Source: Corythucha ciliata
Lineage: Eukaryota; Arthropoda; Insecta; Hemiptera; Tingidae
DNA: 64,000 nucleotides
Reading direction: 5' to 3'
Assembly: GCA_038030265.1 (NCBI GenBank)
Contig: CM075938.1
Location: forward strand, 8,905,009-8,969,008
Shown: one piece after another, positions 1 to 10,020 of the stretch
How positions within the stretch are numbered: the first letter of the stretch is position 1
How the letters are laid out: the number at the start of each line of letters is the position of its first letter
The notes under the pieces: generated by a model
What the model was told of the DNA's origin: nothing
Databases searched by the model: none
The model's input: only the letters and a program-made list of their open reading frames with translations
Position numbers and translations under genes: made by a program

Positions 1-185
1 TTTATTGTAATAAGATATTGCTGGGAATCGCTTAGTTGGCGTCTTCCTATTAATATAAATTTCCCTGTAAAGATACTTAGTTAGTTAGTCGATTGTAGAA
101 GCGCGGCGTGTTAAGTTGTTATTTTTGTGTAAATTAAAATAAAGTGTTTTTTAAAAACCTAATTCTCGACTTGTCGCATTTAACT
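1..185 (+). repeat. 5' LTR of errantivirus (first ~24 bp outside window)
   Basis: Bases 1-185 match 7290-7474 at a constant offset of 7,289. The LTR ends in TAACT immediately before the primer-binding site. The missing start is inferred from the 3' copy, which begins AGTTA. Confidence 0.93.
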
Positions 186-203
186 GGCGCCCGGATTGCA
201 GGA
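185..203 (+). other. Primer-binding site
   Basis: The sequence tggcgcccggattgcagg directly follows the LTR terminus. The tggcgcc core is the usual start of retroviral and Gypsy primer-binding sites. The exact tRNA cannot be assigned without a tRNA set from the host. Confidence 0.75.
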
Positions 204-230
204 ACTGACTAAGTGCAAATTAGTGATACG

Positions 231-395
231 GTGTGATCATTTATCCCACCGTTTTCCGAAAAAAATCAAAAACGCGTGCTTTAACGAGTGTGACCAGTTG
301 TCCCACCAATTTTCTCGCGTTTTATGAGGTACGACCATTTGTCTCACCATTTTCGGAAACCTAATTTGAAGTGAAGTGTGACCGATTGTCCCACT
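231..395 (+). promoter_or_regulatory. Four-copy 20-bp motif array in the errantivirus leader
   Basis: Imperfect copies of a GTGTGACCANTTGTCCCACC-like motif occur at 231-250, 288-307, 329-348 and 376-395, all on the same strand and spaced 57, 41 and 47 bp apart. Downstream, gtggtcaattcccc is repeated at 537-550 and 603-616. In Drosophila gypsy the equivalent leader holds repeated Su(Hw) sites that act as an insulator; an analogous protein-binding role here is inference from position and repetition only, because the motif itself is different. Confidence 0.5.
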
Positions 396-848
396 TTCAT
401 CAGTCAGTCAAGAACATCAAAATTGGACTCGTCGAGAACAAAAAAATAAAATAAAAATAAGACAATTTTTTCGATCGTCAATTTACACAAAACCAACGAA
501 CTATTGAACTTTTTTTGTAACGCCCGAGAAAAATCTGTGGTCAATTCCCCAGTTTCCCTCTCGCTAAGTTCATTCAACGCATCGCGGGTTAAAGACAGTG
601 AGGTGGTCAATTCCCCCGTCACCGCCTTTCTTCTGGCATCATCTACATCTACGGTGCATCGACTCACTCATAGTTGTAAGTTTGTCTTTTTTTTCTCTCT
701 CCATTGTTCTTAGAATTACTCCTAGAAATAAGACTCCTAGTTTGATCACTTTCACTCTTCTCCTTTAAAAACTAGTAAGCGTTAAAATAAAATTAATAAT
801 CCTTTTAATTTTCTTTATAAACAAAATAAAACTTAAGATTTAAGCGCT

Positions 849-1994
849 ATGGCCGAAATAAATAGAGAAATCAAAAGAGAAGATTACGACCATCTACCGT
901 CACACGATGGAAACCCTAGAGAACTTCTATTTTTTATATCTTCAGTTACTAATATAATGAATGTTGTTTGCGCTGACAATGTTGCCCAGCGAGCACAAAA
1001 TCATATACTTCTTTTAAATAAAATTAAGGCGAAATTAACTGGCTCTGCACAATCGTTAATTCTAACGCGCGAAGTAAACACTGTAGCTCAGCTTCTTGAA
1101 CTATTAAGATCAAATTTTGCGGACTCCAGAACATTTGAATCATTAAAAGCAGAAATATATCAAAGTAAGCTATTCCCAAAAGAATCCCCTACAGAGTATC
1201 TTAATAGATTAGAAAGCATAAGACATTTAATTTACGCGAAATTAGGAATCGACGGCGTAGCCGGAGAAGTTTTAAATTCTATCATTGAGACAACCGAAAA
1301 AGAAATAATCCACCATATGTATGCTACTCTCCCGTGGCAATTAACTAATCACATTATGACTTTCAATCCTGAATCTTTAATTGAATTTAGAACTATCTTA
1401 AATACTAAGTGTACTTTCATCATTGAACAATTGAATCGAAACTTTCAAAATAACGATAATTTTAAGAATAAAAGGTATGACAATGGCTCAAGAATGAATA
1501 TTGGTAGACAAATAAATGCACAATTTAATCAGCCCCAACAACAAAGACAATTTTAAAACCATCAAGCTTTTCAACATTCGCACAGACCATTTAATAATCA
1601 CCAAGCTTTTCAATATCAACCCCCAAGACAATTTCAGAACCATGGAAGAGAACAAAATTATCAAAATCAATTCCCACAGCGTGGAAATTTCGCCCCCATC
1701 GGACAAAATACAGTTTCTATGAGAACAGTGAGTGATAGACCAAATTTTAGAAACCAAGAATTTCATCATATTCATCCTCCTTATCAAGAGACAAATTATC
1801 CTCAAACTCAGGCAAACCCAGAATTCATTAACTTTTATGGTACGCCCCAAGAACAAAACATTTCGCAAAATTATATCCCTCGTGAACGACAAAATTTATA
1901 CGCAAATGAAAATCCTCCCATTAACGCACTTAATGATTCTTTTTTAAATTATGGCAGCAATAGTTGCGTAAGCCCAGCGAGAAATCAAAGTTAG
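849..1994 (+). pseudogene. gag: Errantivirus gag with one in-frame stop
   Basis: Structural polyprotein. The frame opens at ATG 849 and runs 235 codons to TAA at 1554-1556, then continues in the same frame without another stop to 1994. The second part is rich in Gln and Asn and poor in hydrophobic residues, as expected for a gag C-terminus, and no CCHC knuckle is visible, which is normal for errantiviruses. The TAA interrupts an otherwise coherent Q/N-rich tract, so it is probably a nonsense mutation or a sequencing error rather than a natural end; readthrough is possible. The 3' end overlaps pol by about 30 bases in the -1 frame, the usual arrangement for frameshift expression. Confidence 0.85.
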
Positions 1995-3736
1995 AATTGA
2001 ATCTAGTTGGTAGATCATTGCCCTTCTGTCAAGACAATTACGGTTTGAAATGGCTAATAGACACAGGAGCAGCTCAAAATTACGTTCATCCTAAATTAGT
2101 CTCTCCAAAATTCCCTCGTTATGCAGAACATTTTATCGTCAGTACTCCAGCTGGTGAAAAGGAAGGCCATGAGTACATCTTAACCGATTTAAATTCACAT
2201 TTCGGAATTAAGAAAAAAGTAAAAATGTACATCTTTCCATTTTCAGAAAAATACGACGCTTTGTTAGGAAATGAAACAATGCGAGAGTTAAATTTAAAAA
2301 TAAATTTCGAAAATCAAACAATGATAGCTGACGAAAAACATTTCAAATTAAATTTTACTTTCATTGGAGAAGAAAAGAAAATCCAGTTAGAAAAAGGTCT
2401 TAATATTGTGGAATTGCCAATTATAAATAAGGATAATTTAAAAGAAGGATTGATTAGGGGAATAGAACATAATAAATATACTGTTAAAGAAGGAATCTAT
2501 AATCTTGATAAAGATAAGGTAAAATGTTTGATCGTCGCTCAAGAGCTTATGACCATTTGTCCCGAGCCCATGGAAATAGACGAAATCGAATATTTTAGTA
2601 GCAAAGAAAAGACAGACAAAGACAAACTAGAAGAAATAAAGAAAGAAATCCCTAATTTAATTCGAATGGAGCATATGAATCAAGAAGAAAAGAGAACTAT
2701 AACCGAACTTCTTTCTGAGTTCCCAAAAATAATTAAACGGGAAAGCGATATTTTAACATCCGCCACTAATTTACTAAAACACAAGATACAGACTAAAGAT
2801 GAAATTCCAGTTTATACAAGAAACTATAGATATCCTCAAATTTTTCGGGAAGACATAAAAATAGAAATTGACAAACTTTTAAAGAACAAAATTATTTGCG
2901 AATCCAATTCCCCTTACAATTCACCTGTTTGGGTAGTACCAAAAAAGGCAGATGCCTCCGGCAAAAGGAAAATTCGTATGGTGATCGATTACAGAAAATT
3001 AAATGAAAAAACAATAGATGATAGATTCCCATTGCCCGTAATTGAGGATCTTCTAGGAAAAATAGGTAGAGCTACATACTTCAGTGCCATTGATCTAGCC
3101 TCAGGCTTCCATCAAATTGAGATGGACCCGGATTCAATCCCTAAGACTGCCTTCAGCACTGAGGACGGCCATTTTGAGTTCCTCAGGATGCCCTTTGGTC
3201 TGAAAAATGCCCCACCTACGTTTCAGAGGGCAATGAACCTTATATTTTCACGTATTCCAAATGTGTTAGTTTACATGGACGATATAATCGTTTATTCGGA
3301 TAACTTAGAGGAACATAAAAAACACTTAAAGAAAGTTTTCGAAACGCTACAGGCACACAACCTCAAAATTCAACTAGACAAGACTGAGTTCTTTAAAAGG
3401 GAATTAGCATATTTAGGCCATATAATTTCCGATAAAGGCATTCAGCCAAACCCTGAAAAATTGAAAGCTGTAGAACAATTACCCATCCCAACGAATCAAA
3501 AACAAATCAAACAATTTCTAGGATTAACCGGCTACTACCGGAAAATGATCAAAAATTACGCAAAGATTGCCAAACCCATTACTTCTATGTTAAAAGGTAA
3601 TGCCATTATCGACCCTAGTAATAAAGAATATTTAGACGCAATTAAAACTTTAAAATCACTCCTCATGAACAACCCAATTTTACAGTTGCCAGACTTCGAT
3701 AAAACATTCACTTTAACTACTGATGCATCAAATTAG
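1964..3736 (+). CDS. pol: Errantivirus pol, first part: protease, reverse transcriptase, start of RNase H
   Basis: About 590 codons in the -1 frame relative to gag. The aspartic protease motif LIDTGA lies near residue 30. RT follows, with the SPYNSPVWVVPKK entry block near residue 320, the SAIDLASGFHQ palm A motif near 380, and the catalytic VYMDD near 440. The RNase H core begins at LTTDAS and the frame stops immediately at TAG 3734-3736. The remainder of RNase H continues in the next frame, so the break is a small indel and a few residues of the conserved block are missing. Protease and RT look intact; expression of the complete polyprotein would need the break to be a sequencing error. Confidence 0.93.
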   Translation: MRKPSEKSKLELNLVGRSLPFCQDNYGLKWLIDTGAAQNYVHPKLVSPKFPRYAEHFIVSTPAGEKEGHEYILTDLNSHFGIKKKVKMYIFPFSEKYDALLGNETMRELNLKINFENQTMIADEKHFKLNFTFIGEEKKIQLEKGLNIVELPIINKDNLKEGLIRGIEHNKYTVKEGIYNLDKDKVKCLIVAQELMTICPEPMEIDEIEYFSSKEKTDKDKLEEIKKEIPNLIRMEHMNQEEKRTITELLSEFPKIIKRESDILTSATNLLKHKIQTKDEIPVYTRNYRYPQIFREDIKIEIDKLLKNKIICESNSPYNSPVWVVPKKADASGKRKIRMVIDYRKLNEKTIDDRFPLPVIEDLLGKIGRATYFSAIDLASGFHQIEMDPDSIPKTAFSTEDGHFEFLRMPFGLKNAPPTFQRAMNLIFSRIPNVLVYMDDIIVYSDNLEEHKKHLKKVFETLQAHNLKIQLDKTEFFKRELAYLGHIISDKGIQPNPEKLKAVEQLPIPTNQKQIKQFLGLTGYYRKMIKNYAKIAKPITSMLKGNAIIDPSNKEYLDAIKTLKSLLMNNPILQLPDFDKTFTLTTDASN

Positions 3737-5694
3737 CAGTATTATCTCAAAATTTTGATGGTAAAGACTTACCAATCTCCTACGCCTCAAGAACTCTTAA
3801 TACCCATGAAGAAAAATTAAGCACTATCGAAAAAGAACTATTAGCCATAGTTTGGGCATGTAAATACTATAGACCGTACATTTATGGAAGGAAATTCATT
3901 ATAAAAACAGATCATAAGCCTCTTCAATTTCTTCACAATATGAAAGAGCCTAGTGCCACGATGCTTAGGTGGAAGTGTCAACTCGCTGATTATGATTTCG
4001 ATGTACAGTATGTTCAAGGCAAAACCAACTACGTAGCTGACGCTCTCTCTAGAAACCCGGTTCAAAATCTAAACTCTATTGAAAATGACATAATTAATCC
4101 GAATGAAATCTTAGATCAATTTTTAAATGACACTACAAACATTGAAGAACAACCTTTTTCAGTTGAGTCACTAATTCCTGATATTGGTAATAAATCCACA
4201 AATTCACCAGAAAAAAATGAGAACAACGATCTCGAAAGTCTAGTTACAGTTCATTCCCAGATAAGTTCAACAGGTAATATAGTCTTAGTGGATGACCCAC
4301 TAAAATGCCTCAACGTCGAAAAGAATCAAATAGTAATACAGAGAGGAAACATTAGCCGCACAGGTGATGTGCGATCATTCAACTCGACCAAACGAAAACT
4401 CATTTGGAATGTTGTGTGGCCCTACAATACTGATTTAGAGAACTATTGTTTAGAATTCTTGGAGCCCGGTAAAACATACGGCGTATTTTGTAGCGATAAC
4501 AATTGGCAAATGGAAAACGAAATTTTAGATAAAATATTCTTAATATTTCAAAATATCATTGAGAACAAATTCCCTACAGTAAAAGTAAAAAGATACAAAA
4601 AGCTAAATATAGACGTAGAAGAAAAGGATGACCAAAAAGATTTAATAACCCAGCAGCATTGCGGATCCACTTGCCATAGAGGGATCAACGATGTTTACCT
4701 TAATTTGAAAAAAAAGTATTACTGGCCTGGGATGTTAACAGATATCACCAAATTTATTAATAACTGTGATACATGTAAGCAAGTCAAGTATGATAGGAAA
4801 CCTCCAAAACCCGAATTTAGAATAACCCCCACTCCAAATAAACCTTTCGAGAAATTGCAGATAGACATTCTTTTTTATAATAACGGCCTTTTATTAACTT
4901 TGATTGATTACTTTTCAAAAAAATTATTTGCTTATGAACTTCACAGTAAAAATGCGGTAGAAATAGTGAATAAACTAAAAGAATATATTAGCATGTTCCC
5001 TACTCCTTTGGAAATTCAGGCGGATAATGGAGGAGAATTCGCCAACGAAACTTTAAAAGACTTCCTAAAATATCATAAGATTAATTTGCACCTAACGACC
5101 CCAAATTACCACAATTCCAACGGATTAATCAACAGGGCACACTCGACACTCATTGAAATCATGAACATAGTAAAAACAGAAGACACTAACATATCCCTCA
5201 ATAATCTTATACGACTAGCACTCATAGCTTACAATAACACGCCAAATTCTCTCTTAAAACTCACTCCTAATGAAATTACCTTTGGAATAACGTTACCTTC
5301 CGAAACTAATACCGAAGCCATTCTTGAGCATAAAACCAATGAATATCATAAGGAACAAACTTTAATTCATAAGGCAGTAAAAGATATTATTGATAAAGAA
5401 AAAGAAACTAGAACCGCCAATCTTAATAAAAATCGCGAAAAATTAGAAATACCCGAAGGCAATGTATTTATTAAAACTTACGTTAGGAATAAGGCTAAGA
5501 ATAAATACAAAAAGGTTCATTATAATAAGGAAGAAAATAAAATAAAAATAGGAAAGAAAAATGTGAAAGTCCATCCAAAACAAATCAAAAGACCCAGGAA
5601 ACATGAAAATCATTCTAAAACCACTTCATTGCAGGATCAAGATGTCATTAGCCTTGCTTCTTCTCCTCAGCCCAGCACTAGTTCTCAGCTATAG
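3736..5694 (+). pseudogene. pol: Errantivirus pol, second part: RNase H and integrase, frame-shifted
   Basis: Continues the RNase H domain from AVLSQNF through TDHKPL to the ADALSR hallmark near 4050, followed by a long acidic linker and then integrase. The integrase zinc domain is visible as HCGSTCHRG...CDTCKQ near 4660-4780. Asp 1 is in LQIDIL (about 4858) and Asp 2 in ADNGGEF (about 5020). At the third catalytic position the motif reads NSNGLINRAHST, where the neighbouring element at 13.7 kb reads NSNSPIERFHST, so the catalytic Glu appears to be Asn. The C-terminus ends in a basic KQIKRPRK tract and overlaps the start of env. Strand transfer by this copy should be disabled. Confidence 0.9.
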
Positions 5695-7273
5695 AATACC
5701 TGATTTATCCAATGAACCTGGAATTATCCCTATTAAATTCAGAGTTCCTTTTTAATAAAAAACTATTTTACTTATGTCCATTCCATTAATGTTACTGCTG
5801 TAAAGGATGAGTTAGATTTTATAGAGCAAGCATTAAACTCATCAAATAATTTATTGACTAAACAATCCTACGAAGAGTCCGTCGCGGAACTAACAATGCA
5901 TTCCTTAAGAAGCCTGTTACGCTCTCATTTACAATACGCAAAGAACAAAGTAGACTATATCCAAACAAATAGGATTCATGTGAAAAGGTCTAAAAGAGGT
6001 CTAGTTAACGCTTTAGGATCGGCTATATCCTGGCTAACAGGTAATATGGACGCAAATGACAAGAAATTATACGATAATTTAATTCATAAGTTAGAGGCCA
6101 ACGAATACCACTTAGAACATAATTTAGCTTCCCAAATAATAATGAATAAAAACATTATGGCCGAATTTAATAAGGATTTAGCGATTGTTAGGAGTAATAG
6201 TAATAAGGTAAAACAATTATTGAATAATAATATTAATAATATGGTGAATGGAAATCAACATTTGACACGTCTGTATATAGCACTAGCACTATTAACGAAT
6301 AAGATAAATGATATCGATACATCCTTAGAATTTTGCAAAATGAACGTAATCCACCACAGTATTATCTCTCATATCGAACTTGAACGTATTTCTAGTAAAA
6401 ACACTCGACACGAGCTAATTTCAAATTCCCCCGAAATTCTTTGGCAGATAAGCAAAGTTCATTGTTCTGTTACGGCAAACAACGTACATTACTTTATTCA
6501 AATCCCCGAGAGACCTCCTTTAACCGAAACTTATTTTCTTCTTTCCCATCCGTATGACACGGAATCTAAAACTTTAACAACCTTAGTCTATCCGCCTATT
6601 GTAATCAAAAACGATAAAACCTATTCGGGAAATTGTAACCTTATTTTAGAATATTATTATTGCACAAACGCAACAGAAATCAACAACCCCTGTATTAATA
6701 ATCTTCTCTCCGGTAATAACAAACAATGTAGAACTCATTTCATTCAAAAACCTAAACCTTTTATCAAGTATATCTCACTGATCGACAAATATCTTTTATA
6801 CGACAAACCGCTGATAACTATTCGAAAGCCTAGTGGAAACATTTCCGTCAATCTTAGAAAAACGGTTCTACTACAGCTAGAAACCGACGAAAACTTAACT
6901 GAAGCCCCAGTTTTATGTAAATATTTTGAAAATTTCACTCTGCCCTTACGAGCCCTTATAGCTCCTACTGAAACAACTAAACTTAACTTTGATGATGTCC
7001 ACCAAATCAACGTTCACATGTTACCCTTAGATACCCTTAGAAGAATTGGAAAATTTTGACTCTTTCGACCATACACCAATTCTGTACATTTTTTCAATCA
7101 TAACTCTTTGTATTGTATGTATTTATGCTCTTTTCTTGCGTAGAGCGGTCCTTTTAAATTGTATAAAGAAAAAGAAACCCCCACAAGAAACAAATGAACT
7201 CGAAATTAACATTCAAAAAATCCCAAAATTTGACTTGCGGACAAGCCAAAACTTAAGGAGTGAGGAGTTATAA
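5642..7273 (+). pseudogene. env: Errantivirus env, baculovirus-F-like fusion glycoprotein, two frameshifts
   Basis: ATG at 5642 opens a hydrophobic signal peptide (MSLALLLLLSPALVLS) overlapping the end of pol. That frame stops at 5753-5755; the protein continues in a different frame to 7059, and the C-terminus in a third frame from about 7046 to 7273. The ectodomain carries a furin-type site RSKR followed by a GLVNALGSAISWLTG fusion-peptide block near 5990-6040, diagnostic of the F-like envelopes of errantiviruses. The last segment provides the membrane anchor (PILYIFSIITLCIVCIYALF) and a short Lys-rich tail, and ends 8 bp inside the 3' LTR. Both breaks are small indels. Confidence 0.88.
7255..7265 (+). 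other. Polypurine tract
   Basis: aaggagtgagg, almost all purine, abuts the AGTTA start of the 3' LTR. This is the expected plus-strand primer. Confidence 0.75.
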
Positions 7274-7474
7274 GGCTATTTTCCTCTATTTTATTGTAAT
7301 AAGATATTGCTGGGAATCGCTTAGTTGGCGTCTTCCTATTAATATAAATTTCCCTGTAAAGATACTTAGTTAGTTAGTCGATTGTAGAAGCGCGGCGTGT
7401 TAAGTTGTTATTTTTGTGTAAATTAAAATAAAGTGTTTTTTAAAAACCTAATTCTCGACTTGTCGCATTTAACT
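7266..7474 (+). repeat. 3' LTR of errantivirus
   Basis: 209 bp, bounded by AGTTA and TAACT. Its last 185 bases match window positions 1-185. The target-site duplication cannot be confirmed because the left flank is outside the window; the right flank begins cccgt. Confidence 0.92.
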
Positions 7475-7977
7475 CCCGTACCATTCAATGATCTGTTACC
7501 TACAGCCAACGCCAGACTAAGAAAATTATGGCAAAAGAATTACTCTGATAAAATGGATGTGGGACGATTCTACAAAACCTTATTTCCTCAGATCGGCACC
7601 CGTACATGGTTTCAAGACACACGCAAGGGAAAGCTGTTCTGTAGACTGATATCGCGCCTTAGGACAAATCATGGACTATGTGGTACATACTTGAACAGAA
7701 TCGGCGCCTCGGATAATGACAAATGCGAGTCATGTGGAGATAAAGACACCCTTGAGCACAAAATAATGTCTTGTGACCAACATGACGACAAGCGAAAAGA
7801 ATTTTTTAGGGCAATTACGTTCAAAATCCTACAATTGTTCAACTATCACACAATCATAGCTTCTAACAACCTAATGATATATGAAGAATTAGTAAAATTT
7901 GTTATAGCTTGTGAATTTAAGATCTGATACGAAATAATTTTATTTATACAAACTATGGCTATGGCTAACGCTAATGC

Positions 7978-8021
<44 letters not shown>
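7475..8021 (+). pseudogene. 3' end of a LINE (non-LTR) ORF2, tail and poly(A)
   Basis: An open frame of about 150 codons ends at 7927. It contains the Cys/His motif CESCGDKDTLEHKIMSC (C-x2-C-x7-H-x4-C), typical of the region after RNase H in I/jockey-like LINE pol proteins. A short 3' UTR with a simple ggctatggctaacgctaatg-type end leads into a 43-A tract at 7979-8021. The reading frame enters directly from the LTR boundary, so the errantivirus is inserted in this LINE; the rest of the LINE should lie left of the window. Confidence 0.8.
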
Positions 8022-8022
<1 letters not shown>

Positions 8023-8029
8023 AGCATGA

Positions 8030-9045
8030 ATTGTTTTAAAGTGCTAATTTAAGGATATATTGTAGAAAAAACGTTAGTTCGTGACTAAAATTTGGAAAAG
8101 CCCGTATTCTTGGTGTAAGCGCATAGCTAGGACGAAGAAAAAGCGCAAATGCAAGTGACAAAAATAGCTAATTTTTGGGTAAAATTCATAAAATTGTCTA
8201 CTTCGCCGTAGAAATTGAGAAAAATTCCCTTGCACGGCTGAAATCGTCATTCAGCCGCTAAAATGAGGTGAAATGCTAATTGGTGGAAAAAACTGAGAAT
8301 TTTTTCAATTCACGGCTTGAATTGAGAAAAATCGCTTATTCACGGCTAAAATAGAGAAAAAACGGAAATTAGCAGCTGAAATTAGGAATTCAGCAATTGC
8401 GCAAATTCACGAATAAAATTTAAGAAAACCTTATTCACAGCTTGAATTGTGATATACTTAGTGCCAATTTATGGATATGGTGCAGAGAAAGCGCTAATTC
8501 GAGCTTAAAATTGAGAAAAAGCGCATATTCGATTGATAAAATAGCTAATTTGCGGCTAAAATTAAATTAAACTGTCTACTTCACAGTATAAATTTGCGAA
8601 AAAGCGTTGCTTTGCGGTTGAAAATAAGGGAAAATTCCAATTCGTGGCTAAAGTGAAAAATAATCACGACTTATTTGCTATACTTGGAAAAACCACTGAT
8701 TGGTGACTAAAATTGAGAAAATCGCTAATTCTCGACTAAAATTGAGAAAAATTGCTAATTAGCAGCTAAAATTAGGGAAAAGCTAATTTAAAGCTGGAAT
8801 TTGGGGGGGGGGATCACTAATTCGTGCGTGTAATAGACGCTCGCTAGATGGTGACTAAAATTGAGAAAAAAAGCCTAAATTTAGGAAAATTGCTAACTCA
8901 CAGATGAAATGAAGAAAATGTGCTAATTAGTAGATTCAAAGTGTGGGAAAAGCGCCAATTCACGGCTACTGAGGGCAACTTAATTTCAGGTCTAAAATTG
9001 AAAAAAAAGCTAATGCTTAGCAAAAAAAAGGGAAATGGCTAATTC
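8030..9045 (+). repeat. Degenerate ~30-bp array, family A, forward
   Basis: Poorly conserved units built on gctaattcgcggctaaaattgagaaaa repeat at about 30-31 bp. A G-tract variant (aatttggggggggg) lies at about 8803-8815 and a gggcaact variant near 8970. No open frame is meaningful. The same family recurs at 9366, 27341, 30540, 37230, 50520 and 55310. Confidence 0.85.
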
Positions 9046-9365
9046 AGGGCCGCCCAACCTTTTTTGTACGAGGGCTACAATCCTTGTTGTGAGAACTTAG
9101 GCGGTCCATCCATCCTCGCCCTCCCCCCCCCCACCAGCCATGAAGCACAACACTTTGATCTTAGCAAAAGGCCGTGGCCCTCTGAATATAACGCACTTTG
9201 GGCCTTGTTCAACAACATTGTGTTGACCACAGTATTTAATAGCGTTTTCCATTTGCACGAAAAAGTGCACTGGGGTAGCTCATTAATTGCAGTGCCGGCC
9301 TTCGACATTCGGCTCTCTCGGTCAAATCTTTCGCAGCAACGCCTCCGTGAAGCTGCCTTCAGGAG
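9046..9365. other. Non-array segment, possible transposon terminus
   Basis: Separates two family-A arrays of opposite orientation. It begins cagggccgcccaacc, which resembles the CAGNG starts of hAT elements, but no inverted partner is visible. A 127-codon frame crosses it on the plus strand; its composition gives no recognisable protein. Confidence 0.3.
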
Positions 9366-10020
9366 CCGCGAATTAGCGTTTTTTTTTTCACATTTCATCA
9401 CTTCCTCTCAATTTCATCGGCGAATTAGCAATCTGTTTCAATTTTAGCCGTGAATTAGCGATTTATCTCCATCTCAGCCATGAATTAGCGATTTTTCTTG
9501 CAGTGAACTTGTGTTTTTCCTGATTTGAGCCGCTAATGAGCGATTTTACCCAAAAATTAGCGCTATATTTTCAAATTTCTGCCACGAAGCTATATCCGGA
9601 AACCGCGATTTGCCATTATTAACTCAAATTATTTTTGCGAAGCAGCAAATGTTCTCAATTGAACCCCATTAATAGCCATTTTTCTTGACTTCATCAGTGA
9701 ATTAGCGTTTCACATAATTTTAGCCTCCTAGCGAGTCATCGATGAGAGTTTTTTATCCAGATTTTCGCTCCCACTTTACGCTTTTTCCTTCATTTTATCC
9801 ACGAATTAGCGCATTATCCTCATTCAGCTGTAAATTAGCGATTTTGTTCATTTTCAACCACGAAGTTACCATCAGATGCCGCAATTCACATTTTCTTTAT
9901 TTAACCGCGAATTCCCGTTTTCTCCACGCGTCAGCGCGTCTTCTCAATTTCATCGGTGAATTACCGATTTTTCATTTCAGTAATGAAGTTTCCTTCAGAA
10001 GCAGAAAATTTTCGTTTCCA
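9366..10020 (-). repeat. Degenerate ~30-bp array, family A, reverse orientation
   Basis: Reverse complements of the family-A unit (cgaattagcg...tctcaattttagccg) at about 30 bp. Variants with cacgaagct and ccggaaaccgc correspond to the aactttg/ttccgg variant of the forward arrays. Confidence 0.82.

Larger units (their letters stand above)
1..7474 (+). mobile_element. Errantivirus (insect endogenous retrovirus, Gypsy type), nearly complete
   Basis: Order is LTR, primer-binding site, repeat-bearing leader, gag, pol (PR-RT-RH-IN), env, polypurine tract, LTR. The 3' LTR is bounded by AGTTA and TAACT, and the window starts about 24 bases inside the 5' LTR. The 185 visible bases of the 5' LTR match the 3' LTR without a difference that I can see, which implies a recent insertion. 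Nevertheless gag has an in-frame stop, pol a frameshift in RNase H, and env two frameshifts. The F-type envelope with a furin site and the gag/pol overlap place it with errantiviruses. It lies inside LINE sequence that resumes at 7475. Confidence 0.93.

Noticed and set aside
504..713. 69-codon frame in the errantivirus leader
   Set aside because: It lies upstream of gag, has no gag or accessory-protein motif, and its internal similarity comes from the nucleotide repeat gtggtcaattcccc.
7475..7927. Reading the frame from 7433 as one protein starting in the LTR
   Set aside because: The first ~14 codons are LTR sequence; the real protein is a LINE ORF2 that entered from further upstream before the errantivirus inserted.
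9064..9447. 127-codon frame as a gene
   Set aside because: It begins in unique sequence and ends in array repeat, with no recognisable domain.
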